The position numbers and the translations under genes are program-made. From the NCBI GenBank assembly GCA_944470555.2, contig OX104134.1, positions 112,586,701-112,650,700 on the forward strand: a DNA stretch of 64,000 nucleotides, read 5' to 3'. Below are positions 1-14,097 of this stretch, one piece after another. Source of the DNA: Heterobilharzia americana (taxonomy: Eukaryota > Platyhelminthes > Trematoda > Strigeidida > Schistosomatidae). Numbering within the stretch: the stretch's first letter is position 1; each line of letters begins with the position of its first letter. The notes under the pieces were generated by a model that did not search any database, was not told where the DNA came from, and saw only the letters and a program-made list of their open reading frames with translations.

Positions 1-287
1 CTCAGCTCAAATTAATTAGGCTATGGCCTTCATTCTCGTTTTCTGCGTATCCACTGTATTTCGTTCTGCTTTCCTCTTTATTCGTTCTTAGTTTGCTGCC
101 ACTAGCATGCATCGTCTGCGAAGGATGCCCTCCCTTCACCTGTCGACAGTCTAAAGAAAGATTAAATGCCTATGAAGCTATGAATGGCTTGCATTCCTCC
201 AGCTGGAATGCTGAATGTGATGAAACGGCCAACCAGTCCAGCATCGTCCCAAAGCAGGTATCTGCATCCCATTTTTTTGTAGCAGTG

Positions 288-548
288 CTACAACCATGAA
301 CTCAACGAAACCCTTAATTTTCTAATGAGACGCATTACCTTCCTATTTACAATACAACTGCTGACACTATCACAGATGTGCATTTCCATTATCCCCATTA
401 GCTTACTCCCTGCTAATTTTCTTCCCTCCGACTCTATAGTTCCACCCGGTTTACTGGACCTCTCCACATCGGAGTTTTCTTCCCCGTCCTCTTTAGATTG
501 ACCCTCCCCTTCAAGTTCAGCTCGTGAAGCTGCCCAGCAACACGACAT
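288..548 (-). CDS. Unrecognised short ORF upstream of gene 1
   Basis: An 86-codon minus-strand ORF with an acidic, Ser/Glu/Gly-rich N-terminal half and a basic C-terminal half. It has no recognised domain and no paralogue nearby. The surrounding 1-1130 is otherwise unassigned: I see only the TTAGGAGTATTC leader match near 1136. It may be an exon or chance. Confidence 0.15.
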   Translation of the reverse strand: MSCCWAASRAELEGEGQSKEDGEENSDVERSSKPGGTIESEGRKLAGSKLMGIMEMHICDSVSSCIVNRKVMRLIRKLRVSLSSWL

Positions 549-1174
549 TGGAGAAATCCATCTGTGCCATAGGTCCAGGACACCTCACACAATGTCCTTC
601 AAATCTGACCACCCAAACATCCGTTAGTTCTACCAGCTGAATAAAAGATGAGTTGGTGGATCTTCCGCATTGGGACTAATTAAAGATCTGGAAGCTCCTA
701 GCAAGACCTGGAAGTGAGCGCGAATAGATTGAGTGACAAGCCCTTAAAACCGACATTAGATTTATTCTTCTTTGCTAACATTGACTCCCTCTTGATCCCT
801 GTTATCTTTCCCTTGAAATCACTCTGAACAACCGTCTGGTGATACAACATTTGAAGGATGAATCCTCATTACATTCTGGGGACAACTCATGCGCCGGTCT
901 GTATATTGTTCAATCACTCTACCAACCCCCGGGTGTGCCAGGACTACAACATACACAGGGTTTATTTACCGCATTAGAACACACTGAATATCTTCGATTG
1001 TTCTGCAGGATGTAAAAGTGAGTATGAATAAATGAACTAAATTATACAATCACATAAAAGATATGCTGGATATTGAATAATTTGTTTAAGCCACTGTGTG
1101 CAGTTTCAAGGTGTTTCTACACTTTAAAAGGATGTTAGGAGTATTCGTAGTAAAGGTTTTTGGTTTACATCGTT

Positions 1175-1309
1175 ATGCCCTTCAAACCCAGAGAAATCAA
1201 AGGTTATTACGATGCCTATGAAATGGGTGGTAATCCGGAAGGTTCCAGAGTCAGAGGTGGCGGTTTTGGCTCTTATGGAAACACAAATCAGCAAGACTAC
1301 AATATGAAT
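1175..1309 (+). CDS. Gene 1 exon 1 (45 codons, phase 0)
   Basis: The exon starts at ATG and encodes [20 protein letters not shown] followed by a Gly/Arg-rich stretch, ending in DYNMN. The donor is gtgagt. The leader just before it contains TTAGGAGTATTC, also found about 30 nt before the gene 2 ATG, so the 5' UTR is shared too. Confidence 0.8.
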
Positions 1310-4300
1310 GTGAGTACTTTGTAGGATTTTTTATGTGAATTCCCTAATGTCCTTAGATAGAAACCAAGCTTTCTCAGATCTGATTATTATAATGTCTACC
1401 TGTCAGCTGTTCAGCAGCAACATAATTCTGCGGCAATTATATTTACAACTCGGGTTTTGAATATCAATACTTAAGTATTTGACAGCTTACATACATACAT
1501 TGTAGGTATCTGTGTGTGTGTGGTATTTTCGAAGCATTAGTGACGCCACATTGATTACTGTGGTTGTTGGCTGTCTGGTGTGAACTACTAGTCAAGACAC
1601 AAACATGCATGCATGAAATAACTGACAGTAATTTAGGATCCGGTCACACCATTGTTCATTTCGTGTTTGGACTACCACAGCGGAAAAATGGTTGCATTTT
1701 ACACCATCTAAATTAATCAAAAGTTAGTCAGTAATCTCTGGCAGAGTGTTATCTTTTAGGATTTGTCCTGGTGCGAACTTGACAGACGCAAAGACCAATC
1801 ACTAATTATTCGAACTTGTTATATACCCACGAATACGAGACCAAGGAAGAACACGATAGCGTAGTCGGATGGAATAGTATATTTGGATGGTTATGCCAAA
1901 ATACCGATGCGTTCCAACTAACTGGCTAGAGAGTCGAATACGAGCAATGCAACGTAACACGACAGCGTGCCAAATGGCGAGGATGCTTGACCGGATGCCT
2001 TCAGCTTAGCGAGTCCAGTTAAACTATCAAGGTCAGCATCAATGTCGAAGTCGTCAAACCCTAGGCTATTGATTTTGGGGAAGTGTATGACGCTACAGAT
2101 CACTCCCCCCCTAGTGGGTTCGTGAGGACCCTAAGACGATACCAGCCGGAAGTAAAAACCCAGTGGTTTCTCCACTGGTAAAACTCTCCCGATGGGCTCA
2201 CTGCGTGAGGTGGCCCCTGGTTGTCTGAACCTTATTCTAGGGTGTCGTGGCGATTAAATAAATAAAATACAATAAATGAAATTGTACGTCGGTCGCGGTC
2301 ATCTGTTCCTTTCGACGTTCCGTCCAGTGCTCGTTGCACCTGGAATATAAATAAAAGTCTTTAATACCACGAAAACGTTGCGTAAAAATGGGAATTATTT
2401 ATATATAAACGTGTCGAAAAAGAAAAATTTACGCTTATCTTCGCCGTTTTTTTAGTTTTTATTACATGGTAAATAAAAATTGATATAAAAAGGCAAAGTG
2501 TACGAGGGTTTGTGCCGGTAAATAAGAAAAATAGTGCCTCGAAAAAAAATGGTTGGCACACACATAGCTAAGTTGAATATGACTTCAGGTACTCTGGGAA
2601 CCTGACGGTTCGACCTGATCGTGTTTTTTGTTGCGCCGCTGGTTGTTGCAGCTGTGCATTACCAGGCACATCGTCGAGAATTTCGATAATTGAGTCATCC
2701 GTCGGCCGGATGTAGCGAGCTGAAACGTCACTTACAATGGGGTTGCCTTCGAAATAAGCTGGTTTCAAACGGTCGATACTGACAGTATCTTCGCGTCCGC
2801 CTCGCTCAATTACATAGAATTTCTCATGTCGCTTAATCACTTTGAACGGCCCGTCGTAGGGTGGTTCAAGTGGTCGACGAACAGCGTCGTGGCGAACAAA
2901 CACGTGTGATGTCTTCTGTAAACTGGGGTGGACGAAAACATCAGTCGTTTGCGGTCTAATCGGAGAAGGCCTAACTGAACGCATTGCGTTTGTAAGCCTA
3001 GTCACGTAAGATGCCCTGTCGGAAACATGTTTGAAAGTTGAAGGGGAAACAAACTCACCTGGTAGGCGAAGAGTGGTCCCATAGACGAGTTCTGCAGGAG
3101 TGCATCCAGCATCAACTTTCAACGCGTTACGAATACCTAGTAGGACTAGAGGCAGAGCCTCGGTCCACTGAGGTATGTTTGTAGCTGAAAGGGAAGCTTT
3201 CAGCTGTCGATGGAAACGCTCTACCATGCCATTTGCTTGTGGATGGTAGGCTGTCGTTCGGAACCGAGTGCAACCTAAAAGTGCCGTTAGAGCGTGAAAT
3301 AGTCCGCACTCAAATTGGCGCCCACGGTCGGTTGTGACGTAGGATGGACATCCGAAGTTCGCGATCCATCTTTCGACGAAAACACGAGCAACTGTTTCGG
3401 CAGTAATATCTTTAATGGGTACTGCTTCCGGCCATCGTGTGAAACGATCAACACAGGTGAAAAGGTAGGTACATCCATTAGATTCTGGTAGGGGTCCTAC
3501 AATATCTATATGGACGTGGTCGAAACGCATGTCTGGGGCTAGAAATGAGCCTAAAGGGCTTTTCGTGTGTCGCGTGACTTTACACTTTTGACAAGCTTAA
3601 TCACGTCGGGCTCACCAATTTAGGATTTGTCCTGGTGCGAACTTGACAGACGCAAAGACCAATCACTAATTATTCGAACTTGTTATATACCCACGAATAC
3701 GAGACCAAGGTAGAACACGATAGTGTAGTTTTCATCGAATGAAAAGTGCAGAAATAATTTAATGTTCACTGCATCTTACCGGTCATCATAACAGAAACTT
3801 TTGTCATCAAATTTTGCCTAGAGAATTTGAGTGGAAGGCTGTTCCCTGAATATGTTTGTTTATTGCATAAACTGGATGATAATATTCAAATAATGAGTAC
3901 TTACCATAGTTATAAAAAATTTGACTCAAAGTTATTCTCAGCAGTGACAGAGGTATCTCACTAGTGGAATGTCTTATTTACTGACAAATGAATGTTGTGG
4001 TCGAAAAGAACTTATTCGTCACTTTTAAGTAACTTATGATGAAAATCCCTATTCTGTTAAATACGGTCGAAAATTTGTTCTACTTCACTTTGAAATAAAG
4101 AGTACGTTGCTTAAACTTTACTCGTTAGAGTAAAGACTGTTCTACAATTCAAAGCGAAACCATATTTTTACATGCGAGTGTCACTGTCACCAAGACCAAC
4201 GCTGGAAATCGGAGTCTGTCGAGATATCGCATCGCAACGGTTCAGGCTGCAAGTATATGTCTACTATAAGACAAATTAAAATTAAGCAAAGCAAGCGAAT

Positions 4301-7300
4301 TAATTAGTCAAAAAAGTTGCGTTGTTGCCAAATAAACATTATTTACTAATCGTGGGAAACACAGGTGTTTTACACACTGTTTGCACTGTAAATCTATCAA
4401 CATGTTGGTAGCTCTTCTTTGTGCATAAACTTATTTATCACAGTTCTGATGCGGCTTAAACTAAGCATATGAATGGGCGAGACACATATTTTTGGGCAAA
4501 TTTTGACTGAATAGAGTATGTTTTAGGGTTTTATTCCAGAGTCCCTCTATGAGTTAGATTGATCGTGAATCGGGTTAGATAAACATATCAATTTTCCCAC
4601 AGCTGATTTTCAAGGCACGAAAAAATTAAATTCTTCAGGAGTCATCGAATAAGACCTTATGAAAAATATAAGTCTGGGATGCTTTATTGTACAGTTAAGC
4701 ATTTCAAGCTTCATTTTTAAGATTTACCTTTATGTAGGGGAAACTTTTCCGAACACCCAGGATCATTTGATTGGAAATATATTTTTGTGATGCCTGTAGT
4801 CTAATTGCGTGCTATTTATAAAGGCAGCAATGTAGCAATACGGCTTAAAATGCCTATATTTCTTTTTTCTTACCACAAAAGTATATAGCCCTTAGCAAAT
4901 AATGCAAAAGTAGCACCTGTTTTTCTGATTTGTAAAAGGTAACATCCCAGTTATACAATTCTTCTCTTTCACGAATATGAATAACACAAGAAGAACAGTA
5001 GTAACAGAATTAACATGCGTGTACTTGATGGACTCTCCTCAGCTGCCAAGCAACCTATAGAACATGATCTTCACGATAAACACTATGTTATACAAGATAT
5101 TTTAATAAGTCGACGAGGATTTTTGAATTGAGATAGAACGTAACAGAGATTTACGCTCACCGCGATTAATGCAGTTTTTAAGACTTCTCAAAGGTTAGTT
5201 ATTTACATGGTGACAAAAAAAATTCTAGATAAGATGGCGAAAAAATATAAATGTGTAGATGGAAGGGGGTTGTGTACAATGCTATTCCAGAATTGATAAA
5301 AAAGGACGTGATGGTTAAGTAAGCTTAACAAAAGATTACCAGGTTTTCACTATATTGAGCAATAGGATGAATACAACCCAGAAAGTGAGAGCAGGCTTTG
5401 GAGTAGATTGGAAAATAACTGTAAAAGACTTAGGATCATGAGGTCACGAAATCTTGCATTTGCAAATTTAGAAGAATAAAAGAACCAAGCTAATGCAAGA
5501 TTGGAAACAGGATTTTTCTGAATGCATAGATCAGATTCGAGTCTTTTAATTCCAAATGCTCCAGCAAACGGCAAATTAGTGGGTTTCAGCCGTTTATTGA
5601 TCACTTTGACTGAATTTAATACGTCGACTTTACAGCCAGTATCAAGCAAAACCGGGTGACCACACTAATTAAACCCACTTGACCATTAAGACTCAAACTC
5701 TTTGGGATATGTTCAAAAAGACAGATAAGATCCCTTTATTCTGTTCTTCCAATCTTGAACAGGTTCTTTTTACTTCAGAACCCTGTCTACGACTCATCCA
5801 TGTGGTTATTTCACCACTTTTGAAGGCAAGATGTAGATGGATCAGCTTCTAGTCAGCTTTAATGTACTTGATAATCTTCGCTTCTATCCTACCTTACTTG
5901 TCAATGAACTTTTCTGTGCAATCCTTTTCGCATAGATAGTTCCTGACAAAGGTCAGTTCTCCCTAAGTTCTTTTCTTCAGAACACAGTTTGCGTGTGCGG
6001 TTGAAAAGTGTTCTTACCAAACACTTTTTGTAACTGACTGGGCTAAAGCGGCTGAAGTTTGTATAAATTTCGCTCCATGGGTCTTGCCAATAAATGTATA
6101 TACGAATCTTTCCATCTGCGTGACGTTGTAGGCCGAGGTTTAGGAAGTAAAACTTGTTGTCACGTTCATTTTCCATTGTGAGTGGTACATTCAGGTGGGC
6201 TTTATTAAAAATATTCAACAAATGAGAGGCATGTTCACCATTATTGCAAGCAAAAAGTGTATCGTCAACGTCCCTTGCGTAGAATGCTGTTTGGTAGATT
6301 GTATGTTTCACTTTCATCTGTTTAAGACCCCTCATGACGATATCAGCAAGGATCAAGCCTAAAAGGCTGTCCATGGCGACTCCATCGATTTGACGGTATA
6401 GGACTTATTAAGCTGAAATGGGCCATTTTTGTACACATCAGAAGAAGCCGTTTGAATTCATATTTTGGAAGTGGAGGTAGTTCTAGAAGCTGACATGCGG
6501 TATCTACCATCTCTTCCAGAGGGATTTCTTAAGGATGATACATCAAGAGTAACCATGAATTTTTGAGAGGTATTGAGGTCCTTTAACATTTCTGCAAATT
6601 AAAAGGTATCCTTCAAACTGCAAATGGGGGGCTTCGTGTAAATCGGTTCTAAACGTCTTGCCAGCTATCGGGCGAGCTTGTGAATTGTTGAGTCGACCAT
6701 TGGTAGTATTGATCTCGGGACATTAGCTTTGTATACTTTGGGCAGGCCTTACTGATATGGTAATCAAGATCCACCAGGTTTAAGCTCATTTTAGGTTGCT
6801 ATGTCTACTGACTTCATCACGTCCCTCTTGACGAGACCAATTAGAAAGCTCGATGAGTCATTGAGGGTTCACATTGTCTTGTGCTCATATTTGTTTCTGG
6901 AGAGAGTTTTTACTACGTTTGTTCTTTTTGTTTTATTCAAATCTAGTTATATAATTTAAATATCAAACAAAATAGCAAATAAGCTGATAGTACAAATATA
7001 CTGAATAATCTCTGTGTGTATATTATGAAAGAAAGCTAACATAATGCTCTGTGCAACTCTTTCAGCAAAACTTCTGTGGTCGTACACCAGGAAATTATGG
7101 AGAAAATCCAATGTATGGGCAAGATTTCAGTAATGAACGTCAGCAAGTTTATGATTGGGATATGAATAGAAGAGGCGATATGGATCCATATTCAGTAAGA
7201 TTTCAATATTTTTAGGGAACAATTTGGTGTATTCCACTTCGCTTGTTCTGCTTATTTCTAGCCGGATTACATGTTGAGCTTTAGTTTTATGCACAGCTGA

Positions 7301-10300
7301 ATACTAGTTGGGAGAGTCGTTGACTTTAGAGCGAATGTATGTTTGTCTTGCGCAGAAAAATTGAAGTATCTGAAACCTCTGTTTGTGCTACTCACCCTAC
7401 TCAGGATAAATTAAACCCGATTTATATGATTAAGTAGAGTTATGAGCAGCGTTATTTCTGATTCCTTTTTTTACTTCCTACAAAAAAGGGGTTTCCAGTC
7501 TAAAGTTGAGAGCAATTGAAAGCCTTTTTAAGTAGAATCGAGGGCATTCACCTTCAGTACACAGGAGTAGGGGACTGAGTCAGAAAACTGATTTCTGAAG
7601 AAATCTTACCTGGGAGGTAGGAGGTTCGGTTGATATTTTCCAACACTGATGAGACATCTGACTGCTAATCATATAATGAGTACACTACACAGTAGTTAAC
7701 CCCATCTGATTGAGAAAGTCTCTAAAATTAAAAGATATGAGGTCATAGGTTTTCCTCATAACTCTCTGCAGTGTATTACTTGCCGTGCTGGAAATTTCAC
7801 GTGAAAGATGTTGAGGTTAGTCAAAAAGTACTAAGTAAGGAAGTCCAGTTATTTGATAAGATTGTACAACGTCATCAACTGAAATGGCTTCGAAATTAGT
7901 CGTGCGTGTCAAATTCAAAAACGATGACTTATTTCATTTTGATGATACTTCAGAATGTACGTGTGAATTATTCTGTACGGCGACATTATTATTGGAGAAC
8001 CGGTGTGATGTGAGTCCTAAGCCAGGTGATATAAGTATTGTTAATTATCAGTCTGAGAACACTGGCTTAAACTGGTATATATATCAACAAAAGTATGAAA
8101 ATCGTATACACTGTCATTTGAGAGTTCAGATAACCTCACGCAATTCGATTTTAAGATTTGTGGGGATTTATTGGTTTGAAGATGGGATTCATCATGGTAA
8201 AGTTAGGTATTGTCTTCCCCCAGCATATGTTGCTCATTGCTGTTTGTATCGGTGTTTCGATGATATGAGTTGAAAGAGATGATTATTTGCGAACAGTTTT
8301 ATCATTAAATGCTAACAGGCTGTTTCTCTGGTTCCGTAGTACTGTCTACACCCAAATGCAAATCCAAGTTATTATAACCAAGAATTATTTCGTGTGTTAG
8401 ATTAATAATGGAGACTGTTAATAGAAAACAGTTCCCATAAATTTCATCATTTACAGTACCTAAATATGTGACACAAGATAGTTAGGCAGTTATCTGTCTA
8501 AAAAAATATTTTGTCTGTTACCTTGAAAGTGCAATCTTGAGGTCAGTAGGTTTACTTGAAGCGTCTTTGCAGTCACCTTTTTAAAAGATCTAGGTTCGTC
8601 AGTCTGGAAAGTATGTGCTCCATCGAGATGCCAATAAACCACTGCATTCAGTTTCATGCCACTATCAGAACACGGTCTGATCCATTAATTTACATATTTG
8701 TTAATGTGAAACCTAAGTTGGCTGTAAATAATCCTTAGGTCTTGTGAATATCGTTGTTCATCGTGTCTTAAGACCGCATAAAGACCAAAGTATAAATATG
8801 CTCACTTGGGATTGCCGAACATATGTAAGAAAGCTTTACAGTAAAACGTATATACTGAAGAGAACTGTATATGCCTTTGTGACAGATGTATGAAAGCCTA
8901 CAACTTAGTTTGACTAGAGCATAGAGCACAGTGAATAATCTATGTGGACTTACAGAAGATTTTAGTTCTTCATCGGACTTCGGAAAAAGCTGTATCTAAG
9001 AGAACTTTGGAAAACTGGATCTCAGACTGTTTCATTTTTTCGGTCGTTAGTGGTAAGGAGAAATCTAGTTTGTTACGAAATATCTGATATAAAATGCATG
9101 TACACAAGTATACATCATTGAACAATTTTAATTTCCTTTTCTAGAATGAATTTGGGAATGAGAGAAGGGATTACGGAGGCTCATCGAGAAATCAAGGGTA
9201 ATTCTTTCTTTTACTATCAGTCATTTCGCGATCGTTTACTATTCTCAAAACTATGGTTGGTAAACGCTGAGTTTTATCGTTTATCAGTAGTCATCTCAGC
9301 GACAATCCTGTATTATCAAAGCTGCACTTTGTGATTTCGATGTTTGTTTTCAAGTTGGTACTTATCATGGACTGACATTATTTGGAGAACCATTCAAGAT
9401 CTAAGATCACTGGACAGCTGTTTCCTTCTAGTATGGGATTTGGCAGTACCTGCTCATGAACCCACCGGGGGTCGAATCCAGAACCTTCAGGCTCTGTGCC
9501 AATCATATTACCGTGTTTTGTCTGACTAGCTAAATGTTCACATCTTTTATCATTTTGCATGATTCGAATGCATAAAAGTTATTATTTTCCTAGATACGGT
9601 CTTCTAGACGATGATTGATAAATATGAAATAGAAGCCTAAAATCAATGGATAACCTGTTGCATTGATTTTAGGCTTCTTTGAAGTGCTAAAATCCATCTA
9701 CTAGCGCAATTGGATCCAGGGTGGCTAGGTTTAGCAAAGTGTACTTCATTTTTAATTTACTCACTCAAATACGATTCACTAACACTGCTGTTTCTCTTGG
9801 TCTGTTGTTATTTGTCAACTTGAGCAACCGTCAGTCACAGAAAGTTTTGCTTCTGCACCAAACCGATGTAATTTTAAGACAAAATCACCTATCAATAGAT
9901 ATATTCGTTCGCTAGAAGTTTCTGTTATTCCTTATTTAATTTTATAAGTTCACCAAAACTATGGTTCAGATCATTTCAACTGATTAATGAGATCTCATAA
10001 AGCTCTCAGTTTCCGGTCTTTTTATTTAAACCAGAAATACGATAAAATTCATAAGAAAAAGGTGATTTAATATCTAGCAGTGACATATTTATCAACTTGT
10101 CAATATTACTCAACATCTAAAGTGTTCTTTATAATAGTAGGATACAATAATTTTGAATAACGTATAACAAGAAAATATAGCAATAGGATTATCCAGTAAG
10201 CCAGTATTCAGAAGAAATACGTCTATGGTACTTTTGCCATAAACTCCTTCTAGTAGTTACCGCAGTGCACATATTCATTTGACCATATGTGAATGGTATG

Positions 10301-13300
10301 GTTTGACCGTTACTCAACGCATGTTGTGTTCCATTCGTTACATGCTACATAAAGCAACAACGAATCTAATATCTTGACTGTTGATTAGTGCTGAGGATAA
10401 TTATCACGTTTCTCTACCAGAAATGATGAGTAATTGAAACACTTTGTAAGTTAGGCTGAATAATGTCATAACGTTTGTTTTTCTCAGTCATGGAGGGATT
10501 TCGTTTCTTAACCACATCATGAAATCCAGTTAATTAAATCACCAGACGTTAAACGTGCCGAATTCGACGTTCTTGAAGACAATATTATTAAGCATTTCAT
10601 CAAAATGATTTTCCTTAATGCTAAACGCTTGCCATGACTACATTTATCATCTGGATTCAGCGATTATTTTTACCCCTAAATGGTCATGACCGATACGGAA
10701 AAGTAGACATTATTTTATCCTTGTACTCTGTGCCTCCTTGACAAACGACTGTCCTGAATTTTTTGTCATCAAGATACTTCTCTCTTTCTGTTTGTGGAAT
10801 TAATTAATATATTCACCCTTGTTTGTTTACTGTTATATGCAAAACAGTTATCTCTTGAATTACAAGTTATTTCATTGAAACGTGTTATCATTATATCTTT
10901 AATTGAAAAAGATGGGAACAACCTGGACCATACAATTTTTCAAACTCAAATCGTTGGAATAACTCCTTTGATCAATATGAGTGAGCGAATATTTTTCTGT
11001 ACCACTTAAATGAACTTTCATTACACAGCGCATTCAGAGATGCTGTAAACTAAAGGTTACTTTTTAGTCAATAAATGAACAATGAATTTACTAGTATGAT
11101 AATTCACTGCTAAATCTGTTCAATCAATCAAGAGGGTTTTTAAGGCATAATCTATATTTACACGTGTTTGCATGAACACCCATTCATTTGTAAAGAGAAA
11201 TTAGGCTTCGGTTCTTTTAAAGTTGTGCTTATGTCTGTCACGTTGAGTATCTTCATATCAGAAGATGCATAAATATAATTTGAAGTTATAACTTTGCCTC
11301 ATCTTTAGTTACTGCTGAAAATTATTCTGACACCAAGTTTTTATCTTTGAAAGCAATGGTAGAGAATGTTTATTGAAAAAGTGTTTTACATTTTCCTTCT
11401 ACAAGGATTTTGTGCAGATTGTAGTGTACAACAATACCAGATTTTGAATGGAAGTACAGAACATGGAAATGACAGTGGTTACTTGACAGGCGTCTCGAAA
11501 ACTTATTTGTTCCTCTCATTTCCATCCAAATTGTAACAGGACGCAGATAACAAGTAATCACATTATCTTCAAGTAGTAAACATACTGTTCAGTTCTTCAA
11601 CGTAGAAGTACCTCGAATAATAGAAATGACTGCTGACTTTAGTGGATCACTTCAGAGGGTTCGTAACACCTCGGCCGACTGGCTGAATCAAGTTCTTCAA
11701 ATTCTTTTTTCATACTAAACAACTTCTTCAACCTAAATTCTATCTGAAATTCGGCTTCATCGCTTCGCTGCGACGTATAAAATAAAATGTACTATATAAT
11801 TATATCTCTTTCAGTTTTCCTGGCAAAACATGTGATTGAATAATACTGAGTCCATAGTAATCACTTCAACCATGTAACGTTCAATTATTTCTAGCATTTT
11901 TATTACTGATTAATAGAATAGTTGTTGGAGTCAAAAATAAGAGGATAAACACTGCCAAAGAGTGATTATCTGAGTTTAAACTGTAAATTCTTCGTATCAG
12001 ATTGTATAAATCTGTTTTCTGATTTCTCGACTCCAATTTGCAATATACTGTGAAGCAGATTCTTCATTTTGTGACGAACTTCAACTGTAAAGAACTTAAA
12101 TATTTGAATGGTATTTTTTCAATACACATACAACTTTACGATTTCAGCTTTTTGCCTATCTGTAGTATTAGATCTAAGTTACATTTAGAAAAGTCTCAGC
12201 GTGCTTGAATTAGGAAATTCCAATGTTCCACATAGAAGTCTGGGAAGAGCTTCTTCAGGGAAATTATCGAAATCTACATTATCGTAGATGTATAAAGCCG
12301 GTCAATAATCGTATATAATGTAGATTTTGACTATTTCCCTGAAAAAGCTCAGACCAGACTTTCGTGCGGAACACTGGAACTCCTTAATTAGAGCACGCTG
12401 AGATTTGTCCGAATATAACTTATGTCTAATGTCAACTTTACACTCAGCACCCAAAATTTGTGAAACCATTCGGTCAAATCTTGACCAGGATTCATATAAA
12501 TATCTGTAGTATGATTCACCAGTAAATACTAGAGTAGAAAGCGTAGCAATCTATTAAATTGTGTACGGTAGGTCGGATTATAGATAATAGTATATGTTCG
12601 TAGTTCATTAACCATCCCGAAATCAAAAGGCAGACTTCATTTGACATTTAACAGGCTGCAAACTTTCAGATGTAGGCAAACGTATTGCGAATAACCTTTA
12701 AACAAATGCACTTAATGGTTCATTCCTTCGTTCTGCTAAATAAGGATTTATAGAGAAGTGGTAATTTATGAGCCTTCCATCTAGAACCATTTTGGAGTAT
12801 CTTCCAATTTTCAATGGTTTTATATCACAGTTATTTTCACGGTAATGTCTGCCTGATGAAAATGGCGAGCATTACGTAATCGTCATTAAGGAAAGCGAAA
12901 TTCCAATGTTCACATGTATGAACGAGCTTCGAGAATACGTCTGATCTAAAAACATTTTCAAGATGACTTAAGAATGAGGATCTAAGTTAATATGGAGAGC
13001 AAATTAAAGTGAATATACGATTATGACTGCTGCACAATCTGGCTTGACAGAAATCAGGAATGGTGGACGTTGGATTCTGTGGGAATTGTACTCTCTCTTT
13101 ATACTCAGTTTACATTTTTACTTTTATTATCGAGATCAATATCCTTGTTTGTGAGTTACTATCACGCAGATACTCTTATCTTTTTGAACGCAGTCATGGG
13201 CATTCAGCGTGTGGTTTGTTGGTTAAAATTAAGTCAGTTTAATGCTGAGCGAATAAACTGTTGCTTAAACCAGATAATAGGACTTTCAAACCCATATATT

Positions 13301-14034
13301 AAAAGGAAATGCTAGAATATGGTAACTATTCAGAAGCTATACCTACAGTTCGAATCATGTTAGTTTTCAGGAAAGCATTCTCCTAGTATATCATTCTACG
13401 TCTAGATCAGAGTCTGAAGGTCATTGTTATTTGACGCTTTTGATGGACATCTGTGTTACATGTCTCCTTATTCAACTAAATGGGTAACTCTGATTGCGTT
13501 AGATTCGAAGGCTTCAATCAACTCTTCATCATTGGTTTGTTAAACCCATTTAAGTAAACACCCTAAGTCTGGTAGGAGTTGTAAATTCGGGAACTTATTT
13601 TTCTCTTGAAACTGAGTGTGTCAGTGACATAGCATCTTTATCGGGTTGAAGTGATATGCAGAAAGAATATTATGCCAGCAAAGATATTGAAATGAATGTG
13701 CTATATTTTTATAAACTAGTGAAAGACTTATCATAACAAAGGGAGTAAGAGTGTTACAGATGTAAGTTTTATCACATTTCAAGTGTAAAGGTAGATGCCC
13801 ATGGAAAGTATTTTGTGAACTAATCTTTTAATGACTTCAGCAAGTTATCATTTCCATTATTGCTAGTGAATACTGTGCCTTACGTACACTTTTCCTCCAG
13901 TAATTCTAGATACAGGAGAGAATGGCGCTAGAGAACGTCTTTCAGTCTTTGTCATCACAATTTATTCTTTAAGGACGTTGGTAAGTAAAATGAATGATTA
14001 TACGTCAAAAAAAATCTTGAAAATCATATTATTT

Positions 14035-14097
<63 letters not shown>

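Larger units (their letters stand above)
1757..3729 (-). mobile_element. CsRn1/Boudicca-like Ty3/gypsy element, internally deleted
   Basis: On the minus strand the order is: partial 5' LTR (3729-3618), primer-binding site (3617-3599), integrase (3596-2568), 3' non-coding region, a purine tract (G-run ending AGTG, about 2101-2114) and a complete 3' LTR (2097-1757). Gag, protease, RT and RNase H are absent: the reading passes from the PBS straight into the CxxC end of the integrase zinc finger. The PBS matches the 3' end of tRNA-Trp, a hallmark of the CsRn1 clade. The 5' LTR keeps only about 110 nt and differs from the 3' LTR at two positions over that stretch, which suggests a fairly young insertion. 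It lies antisense in intron 1 of gene 1. Confidence 0.85.
5350..6900 (-). mobile_element. Penelope-like element fragment (RT to C-terminus)
   Basis: The minus strand reads, with frame breaks, through an [22 protein letters not shown] region (about 6690-6850), a VTLDVSSL motif (near 6560), the GVAM(D/G)[12 protein letters not shown] block, an YxxDVDDTLF catalytic region and a C-terminal [15 protein letters not shown] segment. The order and wording match Penelope-like retroelements (RT followed by GIY-YIG endonuclease). The N-terminal third is missing, the middle of the endonuclease is unreadable, and several stops interrupt it. It lies antisense in intron 1 of gene 1. Boundaries are approximate. 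Confidence 0.75.

Noticed and set aside
13030..13315. Possible exon after gcttgacag continuing gene 1 ([10 protein letters not shown]...)
   Set aside because: The acceptor lacks a pyrimidine tract and the reading becomes hydrophobic, unlike gene 2.
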